Positions 23,210 to 31,582 of a stretch of DNA of 54,828 bases are shown in pieces (the first letter of the stretch is position 1; each line of letters begins with the position of its first letter). A program made the position numbers and the translations under genes. This DNA is from an uncultured Hyphomicrobiaceae bacterium (GTDB taxonomy: Bacteria; Pseudomonadota; Alphaproteobacteria; Rhizobiales; Hyphomicrobiaceae), in NCBI GenBank assembly GCA_937873575.1, contig CALMPK010000383.1, positions 1-54,828 of the forward strand, written 5' to 3'. The notes beneath the pieces are model-generated. The model saw only the letters and a list, made by a program, of their open reading frames with translations. It did no database searches and was not told the origin of the DNA.

Positions 23210-23428
23210 CTAGCCGCGAACAACGCCCCTTGCCGTGCCTTGTGTCAGCAACTCAGCCACGAGATCGCCAATGGTGCTGGTCATGTACTTGTCGGTCGCC
23301 TCGGGTTGCGCGCGCCGCTTGGCGTGCTTGCGCCAGACCAGATTGCCGCGCCCCTGATCCACCCACTGGCCGTGCTGCGGCCCTTTGGCCGAGCGGCCCC
23401 ATAGCTTTTTGCTCTGCTCCGGCGTCAT
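23210..23428 (-). CDS. Small basic hypothetical protein
   Basis: 72 residues. The ATG at 23428 overlaps the upstream stop (ATGA). A basic, Trp-containing N-terminus (SKKLWGRSAKGPQHGQWVDQ, NLVWRKHAKRR), then a hydrophobic helix (STIGDLVAELLTQG). Function unknown. Confidence 0.55.
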   Translation of the reverse strand: MTPEQSKKLWGRSAKGPQHGQWVDQGRGNLVWRKHAKRRAQPEATDKYMTSTIGDLVAELLTQGTARGVVRG

Positions 23429-23943
23429 GATCTGCCCCCTCCGACAATCTGCTCGATTTCGACTTCGGACATTCCCCACTGCGTGGCGAGCCTGCGCGCG
23501 GTCCAGCCGCACCGATACAACTCTTTGAGCCGGGACGCCGAAACGCCGCGCGGTCCATAGCCGCCGTTGGTCGGAGCCAGTAGGACGCGGTCGGGCTGGC
23601 CGTCGAGCCGCCGCTCGATCCTGGCGATGGTCCGCGCCACGTCTCGGTCACCGATGATCCGGCGCGCGAACCGCTGCTCGGTCGCCGAGACGATCGGGTA
23701 GCGCTTTGGCGACAGTTCCATGGCGTCGAGGATTTCCCGCCGCGTCCCGATCAGCCGCTTGGTGGCGATGTGGATGACGGCGTAGCGGGCCTCGAGCCGC
23801 ACCGCGATCTCGCTGCCGTTGCCCTTGGATCCGGCATTCGGGCCGAGCGCCGCCGGCGGCACGCCGTAGACCTCGGCGGCGATGGCGACGAGGCGTTTGA
23901 GCGTCTCGGCCACGGTCGAGCGCTGCAAGGTATCGACCGCCAT
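23425..23943 (-). CDS. Phage DNA-binding protein, DnaA-C-like N-terminal half and second HTH
   Basis: 172 residues. The N-terminal half has a DnaA-domain-IV-like pattern (VAIAAEVYGVPPAALG ... EIAVRLEARYAVIHIA), but without the RDHTT signature. The C-terminal half has an HTH (YRCGWTARRLATQWGMSEVE). Coupled by overlap on both sides. Likely a replication or regulatory DNA-binding protein. Confidence 0.55.
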   Translation of the reverse strand: MAVDTLQRSTVAETLKRLVAIAAEVYGVPPAALGPNAGSKGNGSEIAVRLEARYAVIHIATKRLIGTRREILDAMELSPKRYPIVSATEQRFARRIIGDRDVARTIARIERRLDGQPDRVLLAPTNGGYGPRGVSASRLKELYRCGWTARRLATQWGMSEVEIEQIVGGGRS

Positions 23944-24083
23944 CAGTGCACCTCGCCGGAGAGCGCCGGGCGCTGGGTATCGTTATTGCGGGCGATCTCG
24001 GTCTTAGACGGTCGGCCGAACAGCGCGAGAAAGGAGACAGCGGCGACGATGAAGGCAAGCCGCTTGAGAAAGTAGCGCATCAT
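23943..24083 (-). CDS. 46-residue membrane protein
   Basis: The ATG at 24083 overlaps the methyltransferase stop (ATGA), and its stop overlaps the next start (TGATG). One membrane segment (LAFIVAAVSFLALFG) with a basic N-terminus and a polar C-terminus. Unknown. Confidence 0.55.
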   Translation of the reverse strand: MMRYFLKRLAFIVAAVSFLALFGRPSKTEIARNNDTQRPALSGEVH

Positions 24084-24667
24084 TCAACCTCCCCGATCAT
24101 ATCGAGTTGCCCGACACGCTGAGATTTGCGCAACACATGCACGTCGCCGACGAGAGCGCCGGGAAGACCACTGCACGCCAAAGCCGCAGCATCGTCCTCG
24201 CCGTAGGCAATGAGGCACGACGGCCCGCCTGCGTTGGCTTCTGCCCGCCGGCCGTCGGGATAGTGGAAGTGCAACCGACCTTCGAAGAACAGCACCGCGT
24301 CGGCTTTGCCCCACACATGGTCAAAGAACATCTCGGTTTCGGTGCGGGCGAAGATCAGCGCCGTCCCGAAACCGTGACGCGCCAGCTTCTCAAGCCACGC
24401 CGAGGCGTGAACCGAGTAGGGCGGGTTACACCACACGCGGCCATGCCATGGCGCGGCGAGGCCGTCGACCGGTTGGACGATGCCACGCTTGGCGCACCGC
24501 CACGGCTGCGTCGGCGACTGGCACGGATCGAGATCGAAGTTCTCCCAGCCACCAAGCGCGTCGATGATGAACTTCGGCGTGATCCAGTCGTGCGTGACGG
24601 CGCGGCCGGAATGTGCCGCCGCGATCGATGTGCCACGCTTGCGCTCGTCCGGCAAGTCGAACAGCAT
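24080..24667 (-). CDS. Phage DNA N6-adenine methyltransferase (Dam-like family)
   Basis: 195 residues from the ATG at 24667. Family features: HDWITPKFIIDALGGW near the N-terminus, FDLDPC (motif I region), RVWCNPPYS with the catalytic NPPY at 81-84, TALIFARTET, and CLIAYG near the end. Transfers methyl from AdoMet to adenine, probably protecting phage DNA from restriction or marking it. Overlaps ssb (TGATG) upstream. Confidence 0.85.
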   Translation of the reverse strand: MLFDLPDERKRGTSIAAAHSGRAVTHDWITPKFIIDALGGWENFDLDPCQSPTQPWRCAKRGIVQPVDGLAAPWHGRVWCNPPYSVHASAWLEKLARHGFGTALIFARTETEMFFDHVWGKADAVLFFEGRLHFHYPDGRRAEANAGGPSCLIAYGEDDAAALACSGLPGALVGDVHVLRKSQRVGQLDMIGEVE

Positions 24668-25179
24668 CACCGCACCTCCGGAGCGAACGGAATATCTTCG
24701 TCCATGGTCTTGTTGAACCCGCCACCGGCGGCCGGGGCCGCGCTCGGCTTCGATCCGCCCGCCGGCGCTCCATAGCTCTGTCGCGCGTCATCATGGCCCG
24801 GCTCGTCGCCCGGCTGGCGCTCGCCACCCTTGTTCGACAGCAGCACGATCTGCGCCGAAAATCCCTTCAACACGACCTCGGTCGTGTAGCGGTCAGAGCC
24901 GTCCTTGTCCTGCCACTTGCGCGTCTGCAACTGGCCTTCCACATATAACTTGGAGCCCTTCGAAACGTATTTTTCGACGACGCCGACGAGGCCCTCGTTC
25001 CAGACCACGACGTTATGCCATTCGGTCTTCTCGCGCTTTTCGCCGGAGCTCTTGTCGCGCCACGATTCGGAGGTGGCGATCGATAGGTTCGCCACCCTGG
25101 CACCGTCGCGCATGGTCCGAATTTCCGGATCCTTGCCGACGTTGCCGATCAGTGTGACGCGGTTGATTGATCCGGCCAT
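24667..25179 (-). CDS. ssb: Single-stranded DNA-binding protein
   Basis: 170 residues. OB-fold with INRVTLIGNVGKDPEIR, WHNVVVWNE, KGSKLYVEGQLQTRKW, then a Gly/Ala/Pro-rich linker. The acidic tip is DEDIPF followed by five more residues (APEVR), so the usual C-terminal tip is not terminal, which could change partner binding. Covers ssDNA in replication and recombination. Complete length for phage SSBs. Confidence 0.95.
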   Translation of the reverse strand: MAGSINRVTLIGNVGKDPEIRTMRDGARVANLSIATSESWRDKSSGEKREKTEWHNVVVWNEGLVGVVEKYVSKGSKLYVEGQLQTRKWQDKDGSDRYTTEVVLKGFSAQIVLLSNKGGERQPGDEPGHDDARQSYGAPAGGSKPSAAPAAGGGFNKTMDEDIPFAPEVR

Positions 25180-25206
25180 TCCATCACCTTTGCAAAATCT
25201 ATGGGT

Positions 25207-25374
25207 TCACGCGCTCGAATGCGCTTTGGGCATGAGCAGCCAGATCAGCCGCTCCTGCACCGCGCCCGGCTCGATCTCGGTTTCGTCGTCGGCAAGCTCG
25301 GCCGCGATCTGCTGCGGGCTTAACCCGCGTCGATGCAACTCGACGATGCGCGCGTCGTGATCGGCAACGCTCAT
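25207..25374 (-). CDS. Small HTH protein
   Basis: 55 residues. The ATG at 25374 overlaps the previous stop (ATGA). HTH core VELHRRGLSPQQIAAELADD. A small phage regulator or accessory; no target known. Confidence 0.55.
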   Translation of the reverse strand: MSVADHDARIVELHRRGLSPQQIAAELADDETEIEPGAVQERLIWLLMPKAHSSA

Positions 25375-25559
25375 GACAACACGCCGCATGCCAGCGTATA
25401 GCCAGAAACCGGGTCGGTTTCCGCAAACACCAGCCCGCCTTCATCGGTTTCCGCTATCTCGAGGAACAGCCGCGCCGGCCGCTCCACGTGCACAAACTCA
25501 GCGACCGGCAGCGCCGGCGTGAAAATCTCGAACCTGTCGTACCCGCTTGCCCCGTCCAC
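25371..25559 (-). CDS. Small beta-rich hypothetical protein
   Basis: 62 residues, GTG start at 25559 supported by GGAGGGG 5 nt upstream; the start lies inside the end of the upstream gene (62-bp overlap). Strand-rich ([17 protein letters not shown]). Unknown. Confidence 0.5.
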   Translation of the reverse strand: MDGASGYDRFEIFTPALPVAEFVHVERPARLFLEIAETDEGGLVFAETDPVSGYTLACGVLS

Positions 25560-25881
25560 GTCTGCCCCTCCGTCTTTGTCGGCCCGACATATGCGCGTCG
25601 AGAACCGTCACCACTGTTTCATCGCGCACCACCAGCACCGCGCCGCGCCACGGTACATAGGTCTCCCGGCGCGGGTCGCGCGGCGTCCGGGCCATACCGG
25701 CGCCGCGCGCGATGAGCCGCTTCGTTTGCCCCAAATCGAGGCCGTAGACCGTAACCAAGTGCGCCACCACGCCGCGAAGATCACCGCCGTGCTCGGCCTC
25801 GACCTGGCGCACGTCCCAGCCAAGACACCGCTCGCAATACCGGATCACAGCGTGATCTGACACCGCGAGCAGGACGGTCAT
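25498..25881 (-). CDS. Hypothetical phage protein with [11 protein letters not shown] motif
   Basis: 127 residues. Starts with the pattern [18 protein letters not shown] seen in alphaproteobacterial phage proteins (SDHA-x-x-R-x-x-ER), then a strand-rich centre ([18 protein letters not shown]) and a strongly basic tail. Function unknown. The ATG overlaps the gapR stop (ATGA). Confidence 0.6.
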   Translation of the reverse strand: MTVLLAVSDHAVIRYCERCLGWDVRQVEAEHGGDLRGVVAHLVTVYGLDLGQTKRLIARGAGMARTPRDPRRETYVPWRGAVLVVRDETVVTVLDAHMSGRQRRRGRRGRGKRVRQVRDFHAGAAGR

Positions 25882-26177
25882 GACATCGCATCCTCAAGTT
25901 CCCGCTCGGCCGCATCCCGCGCGTAGACCTCGATCGGCGTCATGCCGAGCGCGTGCAGGTAGACATCGAGGATGGCGTCTTCTTCCTGGCGTTCACTCTG
26001 CGACTTCTTGCGAAGCTGGATAACCTTCTTCACCGCCTTCACGTCGAAGCCGAGCGCCTTCATCTCGGTGAACTTGTCACGGATGTCGGCGGCAATCGCC
26101 TTGCGTTCTTCGTCGAGACGCTCGACCTGCTCGACGAATTGGCGGAGTTGCTGTTGCGTCGAAGCTTGCAATGTCAT
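25878..26177 (-). CDS. gapR: GapR family (DUF2312/UPF0335) nucleoid-associated protein
   Basis: 99 residues matching Gap[19 protein letters not shown], a [16 protein letters not shown] segment and a C-terminal [11 protein letters not shown]. Host GapR is a coiled-coil clamp that prefers overtwisted DNA ahead of replication and aids topoisomerases. A phage copy could support phage replication or interfere with host chromosome dynamics. Position inside the replication block fits the first. Confidence 0.85.
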   Translation of the reverse strand: MTLQASTQQQLRQFVEQVERLDEERKAIAADIRDKFTEMKALGFDVKAVKKVIQLRKKSQSERQEEDAILDVYLHALGMTPIEVYARDAAERELEDAMS

Positions 26178-26229
26178 CTCTCACCCCATCCGCATCCCGC
26201 AACCATTCGATGGTTTTCCTTTAAGGAAC

Positions 26230-26616
26230 TCACGCTGACGCCTCAGCCGGCTCGGCTTCGTCTGCGTTCTCGCCGTCCTCGCTCTCATCGTCGGCGTCCG
26301 GCGAGCTGGCGAGCCCGGCGAGAACGTCGACGAGTTCCGGCGAAAACGACAGCATGGCCGTGCCGGGCTCGATGCCGTCGAGCACTTCCTCGGCGGTCGG
26401 CATGCGCTCGATGATGAGCCCGTCGGCGGCGGCGCGCGCCATCAGATCGTGGTTGGAAACTTCGAGCCCGCTCCACGCGCGTGGCAGCACGTCGCCGATC
26501 ATCGCAGTGCACGCCAGCATCACGCCGAGCATCGATTTCGGGATCAGCACCATGCCGTCGTCGAGGCCGGCTCCATCGTTGGTGGTTTCCTCGATAACGG
26601 CTGCGGTTTCAGTCAT
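26230..26616 (-). CDS. Acidic hypothetical protein
   Basis: 128 residues. The ATG at 26616 overlaps the methyltransferase stop (ATGA). Acidic at both ends with a hydrophobic helix in the middle (KSMLGVMLACTAMIGDVLP). The very acidic C-terminus (DDESEDGENADEAEPAE) could mimic DNA. Unknown. Confidence 0.55.
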   Translation of the reverse strand: MTETAAVIEETTNDGAGLDDGMVLIPKSMLGVMLACTAMIGDVLPRAWSGLEVSNHDLMARAAADGLIIERMPTAEEVLDGIEPGTAMLSFSPELVDVLAGLASSPDADDESEDGENADEAEPAEASA

Positions 26617-27293
26617 GTTGGTGCCCCTTCGTGGTGGCCGGCGCGGAGACCATCCCCGAGCTCTGGCCGGTTGAACTTGCCGACTTCGTTTCCGAAAGCG
26701 TTCCAGCCTGGCCGGCTCTCGCGGCTGAAAAGATCGAGATAGGGCCCGAAGCACAGCCGCTCGACGCGCGGATAGAACTCGTCGGGTTTGCGGCTGTGCT
26801 CGCGGACGTTTGAAACGATCAGTTGCGGCACGCCCTTCTCGCGGCGCTTTGGTTTGCCGCGCGACCCGAGCAGGCAGATTTCCACATTCGCCCGTGCCCA
26901 ATGGCCCATGCCGAAGTGGTATTTCGGCAGCCACGCGCCCGAGCGCTTGGTGGTTTTCGTCCAGCAGAACCCGATCGTCTTGAACGTGTAGCCCCAGGCG
27001 TCCATCACATCGAGCGCCTGCGGTAGCATCGGATTGATCGCCCAGAGCAACAGCACCGAGTCCTTGGCTCCGAGATCGCCGACCGGCAGCGCTTTGATGT
27101 CCTCGATCCGCATCACGTCGTAGTGCTGCGACGCCGAGCGGCCTTCGCCCTTGGCGCTCCACGCCGTGTATTTCCACGGCGGGTCGGCGCAGATGACGCC
27201 ATAGTGGCCGCGCGGAAGATCACGAACGGCGGCGCGCGCGGCGCTGGCCGCGGCGATGGCCTCCTCGAGATCGATTTGGCGCGGTTCAGCCAT
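26613..27293 (-). CDS. MT-A70 family N6-adenine methyltransferase
   Basis: 226 residues. The catalytic DPPW is at 37-40 (YGVICADPPW), followed by LLWAINPMLPQALDVMDAWG, and GMGHWARANVEICLLGSRG near the AdoMet site, then HSRKPDEFY and PGWNAFGNE at the end; all are typical of bacterial MT-A70. Methylates adenine in DNA (possibly RNA). No partner restriction gene is present. Confidence 0.85.
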   Translation of the reverse strand: MAEPRQIDLEEAIAAASAARAAVRDLPRGHYGVICADPPWKYTAWSAKGEGRSASQHYDVMRIEDIKALPVGDLGAKDSVLLLWAINPMLPQALDVMDAWGYTFKTIGFCWTKTTKRSGAWLPKYHFGMGHWARANVEICLLGSRGKPKRREKGVPQLIVSNVREHSRKPDEFYPRVERLCFGPYLDLFSRESRPGWNAFGNEVGKFNRPELGDGLRAGHHEGAPT

Positions 27294-27510
27294 ACTGCTT
27301 GTTGCCCTCAACAACCACCGGCCGCAGCCTGTCGGCCTCACGCAGCGCCGCCATCTCGATTTCCAATTCGCGCACTGTTTCCACCGCCCCCAGATAGATG
27401 CGGGAGCAGGCTTCCAACTGCGCCAGCGCTTGCCTTATGCGCGAGCGCGCGATGTCGAGGCGCGCCTGCGTGTTGGCGAGGCTGTCGAGATGGGTTCGCT
27501 CCATGCTCAT
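27286..27510 (-). CDS. Small coiled-coil protein
   Basis: 74 residues, almost entirely helical (LDSLANTQARLDIARSRIRQ; VETVRELEIEMAALREAD). The ATG at 27510 overlaps the stop of the secreted protein gene (ATGA). Function unknown. Confidence 0.55.
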   Translation of the reverse strand: MSMERTHLDSLANTQARLDIARSRIRQALAQLEACSRIYLGAVETVRELEIEMAALREADRLRPVVVEGNKQYG

Positions 27511-27974
27511 TTGCCGTCCTCGAACGCTGGACGGCACGGCGAGGCCGAAACCTCGCAACGATGCAACGTTTGCCCAAGCGTCTCGCCGATCGACGAACGC
27601 GAGCAACGGCGCTGATAGCCCTGGGCGGCATTGAGATCCATGGCCGCCTCGCCAAATTCCCAGCGCACCCGCTCAGCCCACGCCTTTTGCGCCGACTCCT
27701 CGGCGCCGGCGTCGGTCGCCCACTGCGAACCAACCACCCGCACCGGGGCGTGACAGACCTTAACCGGGAAGCCCGGCACCACCGGCTCGCGCCGGACGTA
27801 GGCGCGGACCTCGGGCTTACGGCGGCGCTCGTGGCGCGCGCGGTGAACTTGGCGCTGCCGAGCGTCACGCGCCGCCGCCGATGGCGACACGTCGGAAAAA
27901 TCGAACGCATGAACCGGAGCCGTCATCAGCGCTACCGCCGCCAGAACCGGGAGTGCCCGCACGTCCACCTCCAT
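27507..27974 (-). CDS. Exported Cys-containing hypothetical protein
   Basis: 155 residues. Signal peptide ~1-23 (VLAAVALMTAPVHA) then a basic region and a conserved-looking C-terminal domain (QWATDAGAEESAQKAW, WEFGEAAMDLNAAQGYQRRC, HRCEVSASPCRP) with four Cys that could form disulfides. Periplasmic location is likely. Role unknown. Confidence 0.6.
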   Translation of the reverse strand: MEVDVRALPVLAAVALMTAPVHAFDFSDVSPSAAARDARQRQVHRARHERRRKPEVRAYVRREPVVPGFPVKVCHAPVRVVGSQWATDAGAEESAQKAWAERVRWEFGEAAMDLNAAQGYQRRCSRSSIGETLGQTLHRCEVSASPCRPAFEDGK

Positions 27975-28077
27975 CGCCGAGTGCCGCGTTTTGCAAAAAA
28001 CTACCTGATTCGCTTTCGCCGCGTCCTGCCGAAACGCCGCGAAACTAAGACAATTCGTCCCGCGCGTGGCGCGAGGG

Positions 28078-28356
28078 CTACGATCTCAGCGGCGGCGGTC
28101 CGTTTCTCCGCTCGGCTATAGTGCGGGCAAGATCGCTGGCGAGCCGCGAGAACGTCGCCGCGTCGTCCGGCTCGACGGCTGGAACCATGGCGGGAACCGC
28201 CCGCCCCAGGGCGGCGAGAAACCGCCTGCTGGCCGCCATGCGGTCGGAGAGCGCCGCTGCTATCTCGTCGAGGGCGGCTTGTTCCTCGTCGAGCGTCTCG
28301 CTGCATGCGTCGATCAGCGCGCGAAGCTGGCGCTCGAATTCGGCAAAGTCGGTCAT
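28078..28356 (-). CDS. Small helical hypothetical protein
   Basis: 92 residues, four helices with acidic and Ala-rich faces (TDFAEFERQLRALIDACSET). It starts 3 bp after the preceding stop. Gap 27975-28077 shows nothing clear. Function unknown. Confidence 0.55.
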   Translation of the reverse strand: MTDFAEFERQLRALIDACSETLDEEQAALDEIAAALSDRMAASRRFLAALGRAVPAMVPAVEPDDAATFSRLASDLARTIAERRNGPPPLRS

Positions 28357-28359
28357 GGC

Positions 28360-28551
28360 TCAAATCTCTCCCGATTCAGGGTCGAGACACTTCGCCGAGA
28401 CGATCCGCTCGGTCGCGCCGACGGTAGTCAAAGCGTGCACCGGCTCGCCTATGTCGAGTGTTGCGATGACCGCGAGACACGCGGTTGCCGGGATCGGCTC
28501 GACCACCTGCTCGCCCGACGCGAGAAGTGCAACCAGAATGAGAAATTTCAT
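28360..28551 (-). CDS. Small exported protein
   Basis: 63 residues. A short N-terminal signal-like segment (MKFLILVALLASG), two Cys, strand-rich remainder. The ATG at 28551 overlaps the stop of the DnaA-like gene (ATGA). Periplasmic role suspected, function unknown. Confidence 0.5.
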   Translation of the reverse strand: MKFLILVALLASGEQVVEPIPATACLAVIATLDIGEPVHALTTVGATERIVSAKCLDPESGEI

Positions 28552-29321
28552 GCCCCTGCCCCTATGGATTTCCGTGCCCGATGAATAAGCCCCGCCACCG
28601 CACATCGTGACACGCCGATGGCTTCCGCAATCCCGCTGTACGTCACGCCACGTTCGGCCATCTCGACCAATCGGTGAGGATCGATGCCGCGCTGTTCGCG
28701 TAGCTCAATCCCACGCTTGCGTTGCGCCGCCGCCATCCTGGCGCGAGTTTCGGGAGATCTCTTCGCCTTCAGGGCCGCCCTGCCGATTGCGCGGTTCGGC
28801 TTGATGCCGAGTCTCAGGCACCGCATACGAACCGCCTCGACGGTAATGCCGTGAGCGCGCGCTGCCGATGCCAGTGAATGCGTGCCATCGGCGACGAGCT
28901 CGGCGGCTAGTTGCGAGCGTGACGGGGTGCGCTCCGCCTTGCGCCGCTGCCGCTCAATCTCCTCGCTGTGCCAGCGTTCGAGGCAGAGCTGCGTCACGTC
29001 GCGGCCGAGCGCGATGCCGGCGGCGATCCGCGCCAGACCTTCGTCCTCGACGACCTTGCGCACGGCGTAGATCATCGTCGTGTGATCGTCGCGGCAAATG
29101 GCTTTGGCGATCAGTTGGTAGGAGATCATCTTGCCATGAGCCGATCGCTGGCGCATCAGGAACGCCGCGATCTGCCGCGCCTCGGCAAACTCTCGGTGGC
29201 GGCTATTGCCGAGAATGTCATCTGTCGCAACACCTGTCGCGGCCGAAACCTGCGCGACGATCTCGGATGCGATGGCGTTGCAGGCGTCGATGTACGGCTG
29301 GCGCTTGGCGGATATGGTCAT
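28548..29321 (-). CDS. DnaA domain IV-like protein with two extra HTH segments
   Basis: 257 residues. The first ~110 match the DnaA C-terminal DNA-binding domain: VSAATGVATDDILGNSRHRE, a helix ARQIAAFLM, and the signature CRDDHTTMIYAVRKV. Two further HTH-like segments follow (HSLASAARAHGITVEAVRMR and GVTYSGIAEAIGVSRCAVAG). There is no AAA+ domain. It may bind phage or host DnaA boxes and act as initiator, loader partner or competitor. Confidence 0.75.
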   Translation of the reverse strand: MTISAKRQPYIDACNAIASEIVAQVSAATGVATDDILGNSRHREFAEARQIAAFLMRQRSAHGKMISYQLIAKAICRDDHTTMIYAVRKVVEDEGLARIAAGIALGRDVTQLCLERWHSEEIERQRRKAERTPSRSQLAAELVADGTHSLASAARAHGITVEAVRMRCLRLGIKPNRAIGRAALKAKRSPETRARMAAAQRKRGIELREQRGIDPHRLVEMAERGVTYSGIAEAIGVSRCAVAGLIHRARKSIGAGA

Positions 29322-29322
29322 G

Positions 29323-30738
29323 TCACCCCTCCATCAGATCGAGAAGGCCGCCGCTGCGGTCTTCCGCCAAGCGATCCTTGATCTGCGCCACGTAGTCGTC
29401 GCCAAGCTCGAAACCGATCGCGTGACGCTGCAGTCGATCCGCGACGAGCGCTGTTGTTCCCGCCCCCATGAAGGGATCAAGAACAGTGCAGGGTATGACG
29501 CTGGCACCTTCGCAAGAGCAGGATGCACGCCAGCCGAGCGTGCGCGCCGATGTCGTGCCGCGCGGGAAGCCTTCGCGTTGGTCTGTGTCGTCCATTGGCT
29601 TCTGGCCAGGGCCGCCCCGCATTCCGCGCTCAACACTGACATCCGGCTGCGGGACGAAGACCTTTTCGACGATCCTCTCCCACGGCGCCCCGCACTTCGA
29701 GCAGCATCCCTTGTGAGATGTCCCGGCCAGGATCAGAGGCTCTATGAGCCGCGGGGGAAAGGTCGCGAAGTGGGCGGCCGCGTAAGGCTGCGTGGCGACG
29801 TGTAGGGCCAGCAGTTCGCCGTCGCCATCAGCGACAACGCCCCTCACGTCACCGAGAGCGGCAAAGAACAGATCCGATTGTCGAAAGGCGCGAGTGCCAT
29901 CTGGTGTGGCCTGAAGGGATTGCCCGCCGTCAATGCTGCTCTGGTGACGCTGATATGTTGGTCCTGGCAAGTCTTTGCGGCCTGCGCCGACCTTGGCCTT
30001 CCAGCGATCGTTGAAGCCAGCGCGAGAACTCGCGCTGGCTTCAGTCATGTGACCATCCACAATTTCGTTTTTATTCTTTCGCGCAAACCCCTGCCCCTGC
30101 GGCGACTTCACCTTGTCCGGAGCGTTCGGCCCGGCCGGGTACTTGGCGATCTGCTTGACGGCTTCGCCGTCGTAGTAATAACGGGCCGACTTGGTGAGCA
30201 TGAAGATCTCCTCCACGCTCGTGCCCGGCCGGTCCTCGACCGAAGAAGGCATGCCGTTCGGCTTCAGCCACGGAATCCTTGAGCGCACCCACCACCCGTC
30301 TGCCTGGAGCGCCATGGCGAGGCGGAAGGGGAGCAGCATCAGGTCTTTCGGTTTCATGCCGAGTTCGGCTTCTTTCCGCCCTTTGCGCCGGCGCACAGCC
30401 CATGACGGCACGCTGCCGCCGTGCTTGGTCTGCTTTCCGCTATTGCCGCCACCGCCGCCCCACTTGTCGAAGTTGCAGTAGGCATCCCCATAGTTGAGCC
30501 AGCAGATGCCGTCCGAGCGCAGCACCCGCCGCACCTCGCGAAACACCGCGACGAGCTTTTCGATGTGCGCTTCGACGGTCGGCTCCGAGCCGATCTCGAA
30601 CGGCTTCATCGGGTGGTCGTCGGGCAGATAGGACCGCAAGCCGAAGTAGGGCGGCGATGTCACGACAAGATGCACGGATTCGTCAGGCAGTTGCGCGAGC
30701 CCCGTCGTCACGTCGGCGTTGATGATGCGAACGGTCAT
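29323..30738 (-). CDS. Site-specific DNA methyltransferase (N4-cytosine/N6-adenine, TSPPY class) with Cys insert
   Basis: 471 residues. Motif IV VVTSPPYFGLRSY at 25-37, RVLRSDGICWLNYGD, then a variable target-recognition region, a zinc-type insert (GCCSKCGAPW ... CSCEG) and the AdoMet motif DPFMGAGTT (421-429) with IGFELG. Motif IV before motif I marks the beta class. Probable self-protection of phage DNA. Coupled to gcrA by ATGA. Confidence 0.88.
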   Translation of the reverse strand: MTVRIINADVTTGLAQLPDESVHLVVTSPPYFGLRSYLPDDHPMKPFEIGSEPTVEAHIEKLVAVFREVRRVLRSDGICWLNYGDAYCNFDKWGGGGGNSGKQTKHGGSVPSWAVRRRKGRKEAELGMKPKDLMLLPFRLAMALQADGWWVRSRIPWLKPNGMPSSVEDRPGTSVEEIFMLTKSARYYYDGEAVKQIAKYPAGPNAPDKVKSPQGQGFARKNKNEIVDGHMTEASASSRAGFNDRWKAKVGAGRKDLPGPTYQRHQSSIDGGQSLQATPDGTRAFRQSDLFFAALGDVRGVVADGDGELLALHVATQPYAAAHFATFPPRLIEPLILAGTSHKGCCSKCGAPWERIVEKVFVPQPDVSVERGMRGGPGQKPMDDTDQREGFPRGTTSARTLGWRASCSCEGASVIPCTVLDPFMGAGTTALVADRLQRHAIGFELGDDYVAQIKDRLAEDRSGGLLDLMEG

Positions 30739-31316
30739 GCCTCCACCTTCTCTCGCACATTCGTCACCTCGCCCGCTGCCCGCTTCGGCTGCGGCGCCAC
30801 AAAAGCGCGTCGGCTATGGTGCGGGCAATACGGCAGCCCTTCGACCTTATCCTTGCCGCAGAAGTGGAAATCAGCGTGTTGCGGATCCCCGATCGGCCAG
30901 CGGCAATGATGTGGTTCGAGATCAGCAACGCCCTTGCGCTCGGCGAGCGGGATGACCAGCTCGACGAAACTCTCGCGCAGCGGCTCGGCCGGCGGGCTAA
31001 ACGGCACCCGGTTGTAGACCGTCAGCGACCGCGCCCCAGCCGCCTCGATCTTCACCGCCGCCGGCTTGCCGTTGGTCTTGCGCGGCCGCTTGGCTGACGT
31101 ACCCATAGCGCCGCCGAAAGCGTTGGCGGGCCGCCTGGACCCCTTCATGGCCCCGCCACGACGATGATTGAGGCCGAGCCGCGCAACCTTGCCCATCACC
31201 GCGTTGCGCGTCACGCGACCAAGCCGACTGGCGATTTGGCTACAACTCAGTCCCTCGGACCAGAGCTTTTTCAAAAGCGCAACCCGCTCGTCGTCCCATC
31301 CCGCTTTTCCAAGCAT
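30735..31316 (-). CDS. gcrA: GcrA cell-cycle regulator family protein
   Basis: 193 residues. The N-terminal HTH (WDDERVALLKKLWSEGLSCS, then VTRNAVMGKVARLGL) and a C-terminal Cys/His region (HHCRWPIGDP, FHFCG, PYCPHH) match GcrA. In Caulobacter-type bacteria GcrA binds sigma-70 and activates promoters carrying CcrM-methylated GANTC. A phage copy may redirect host S-phase transcription. ATG at 31316 after GGGAG. Directly upstream of a methyltransferase gene, which fits a methylation-linked role. Confidence 0.9.
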   Translation of the reverse strand: MLGKAGWDDERVALLKKLWSEGLSCSQIASRLGRVTRNAVMGKVARLGLNHRRGGAMKGSRRPANAFGGAMGTSAKRPRKTNGKPAAVKIEAAGARSLTVYNRVPFSPPAEPLRESFVELVIPLAERKGVADLEPHHCRWPIGDPQHADFHFCGKDKVEGLPYCPHHSRRAFVAPQPKRAAGEVTNVREKVEA

Positions 31317-31345
31317 CGAAACCGCTCCCTCTCTCCTGCTGAACC

Positions 31346-31582
31346 CTACTGGTGGAACTTGTTGACGAACACGCCGCTGCGTGCCGCGTCGAGACGCTTG
31401 GCCATGGCGATCTGCGCCTTGCGCTCGTCGAGCAACTGCTGCGTGAGATCGTCGATCTTGCGCGCCAGCCGGCCGATGGTTTCATCGCGAAGGTCGAGCT
31501 TCTCTTGCAGTCGCTCGACCTTCTCCTCGAGCGACGCGATGCGCTCGCCGGTGTAGTCGCGCTTTTCGGATTGGCTAGACAT
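31346..31582 (-). CDS. Coiled-coil protein
   Basis: 78 residues forming one long coiled coil (ERIASLEEKVERLQEKLDLR). The ATG at 31582 overlaps the DUF1376 gene end by 8 bp. Possibly a replisome accessory; unknown. Confidence 0.55.
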   Translation of the reverse strand: MSSQSEKRDYTGERIASLEEKVERLQEKLDLRDETIGRLARKIDDLTQQLLDERKAQIAMAKRLDAARSGVFVNKFHQ

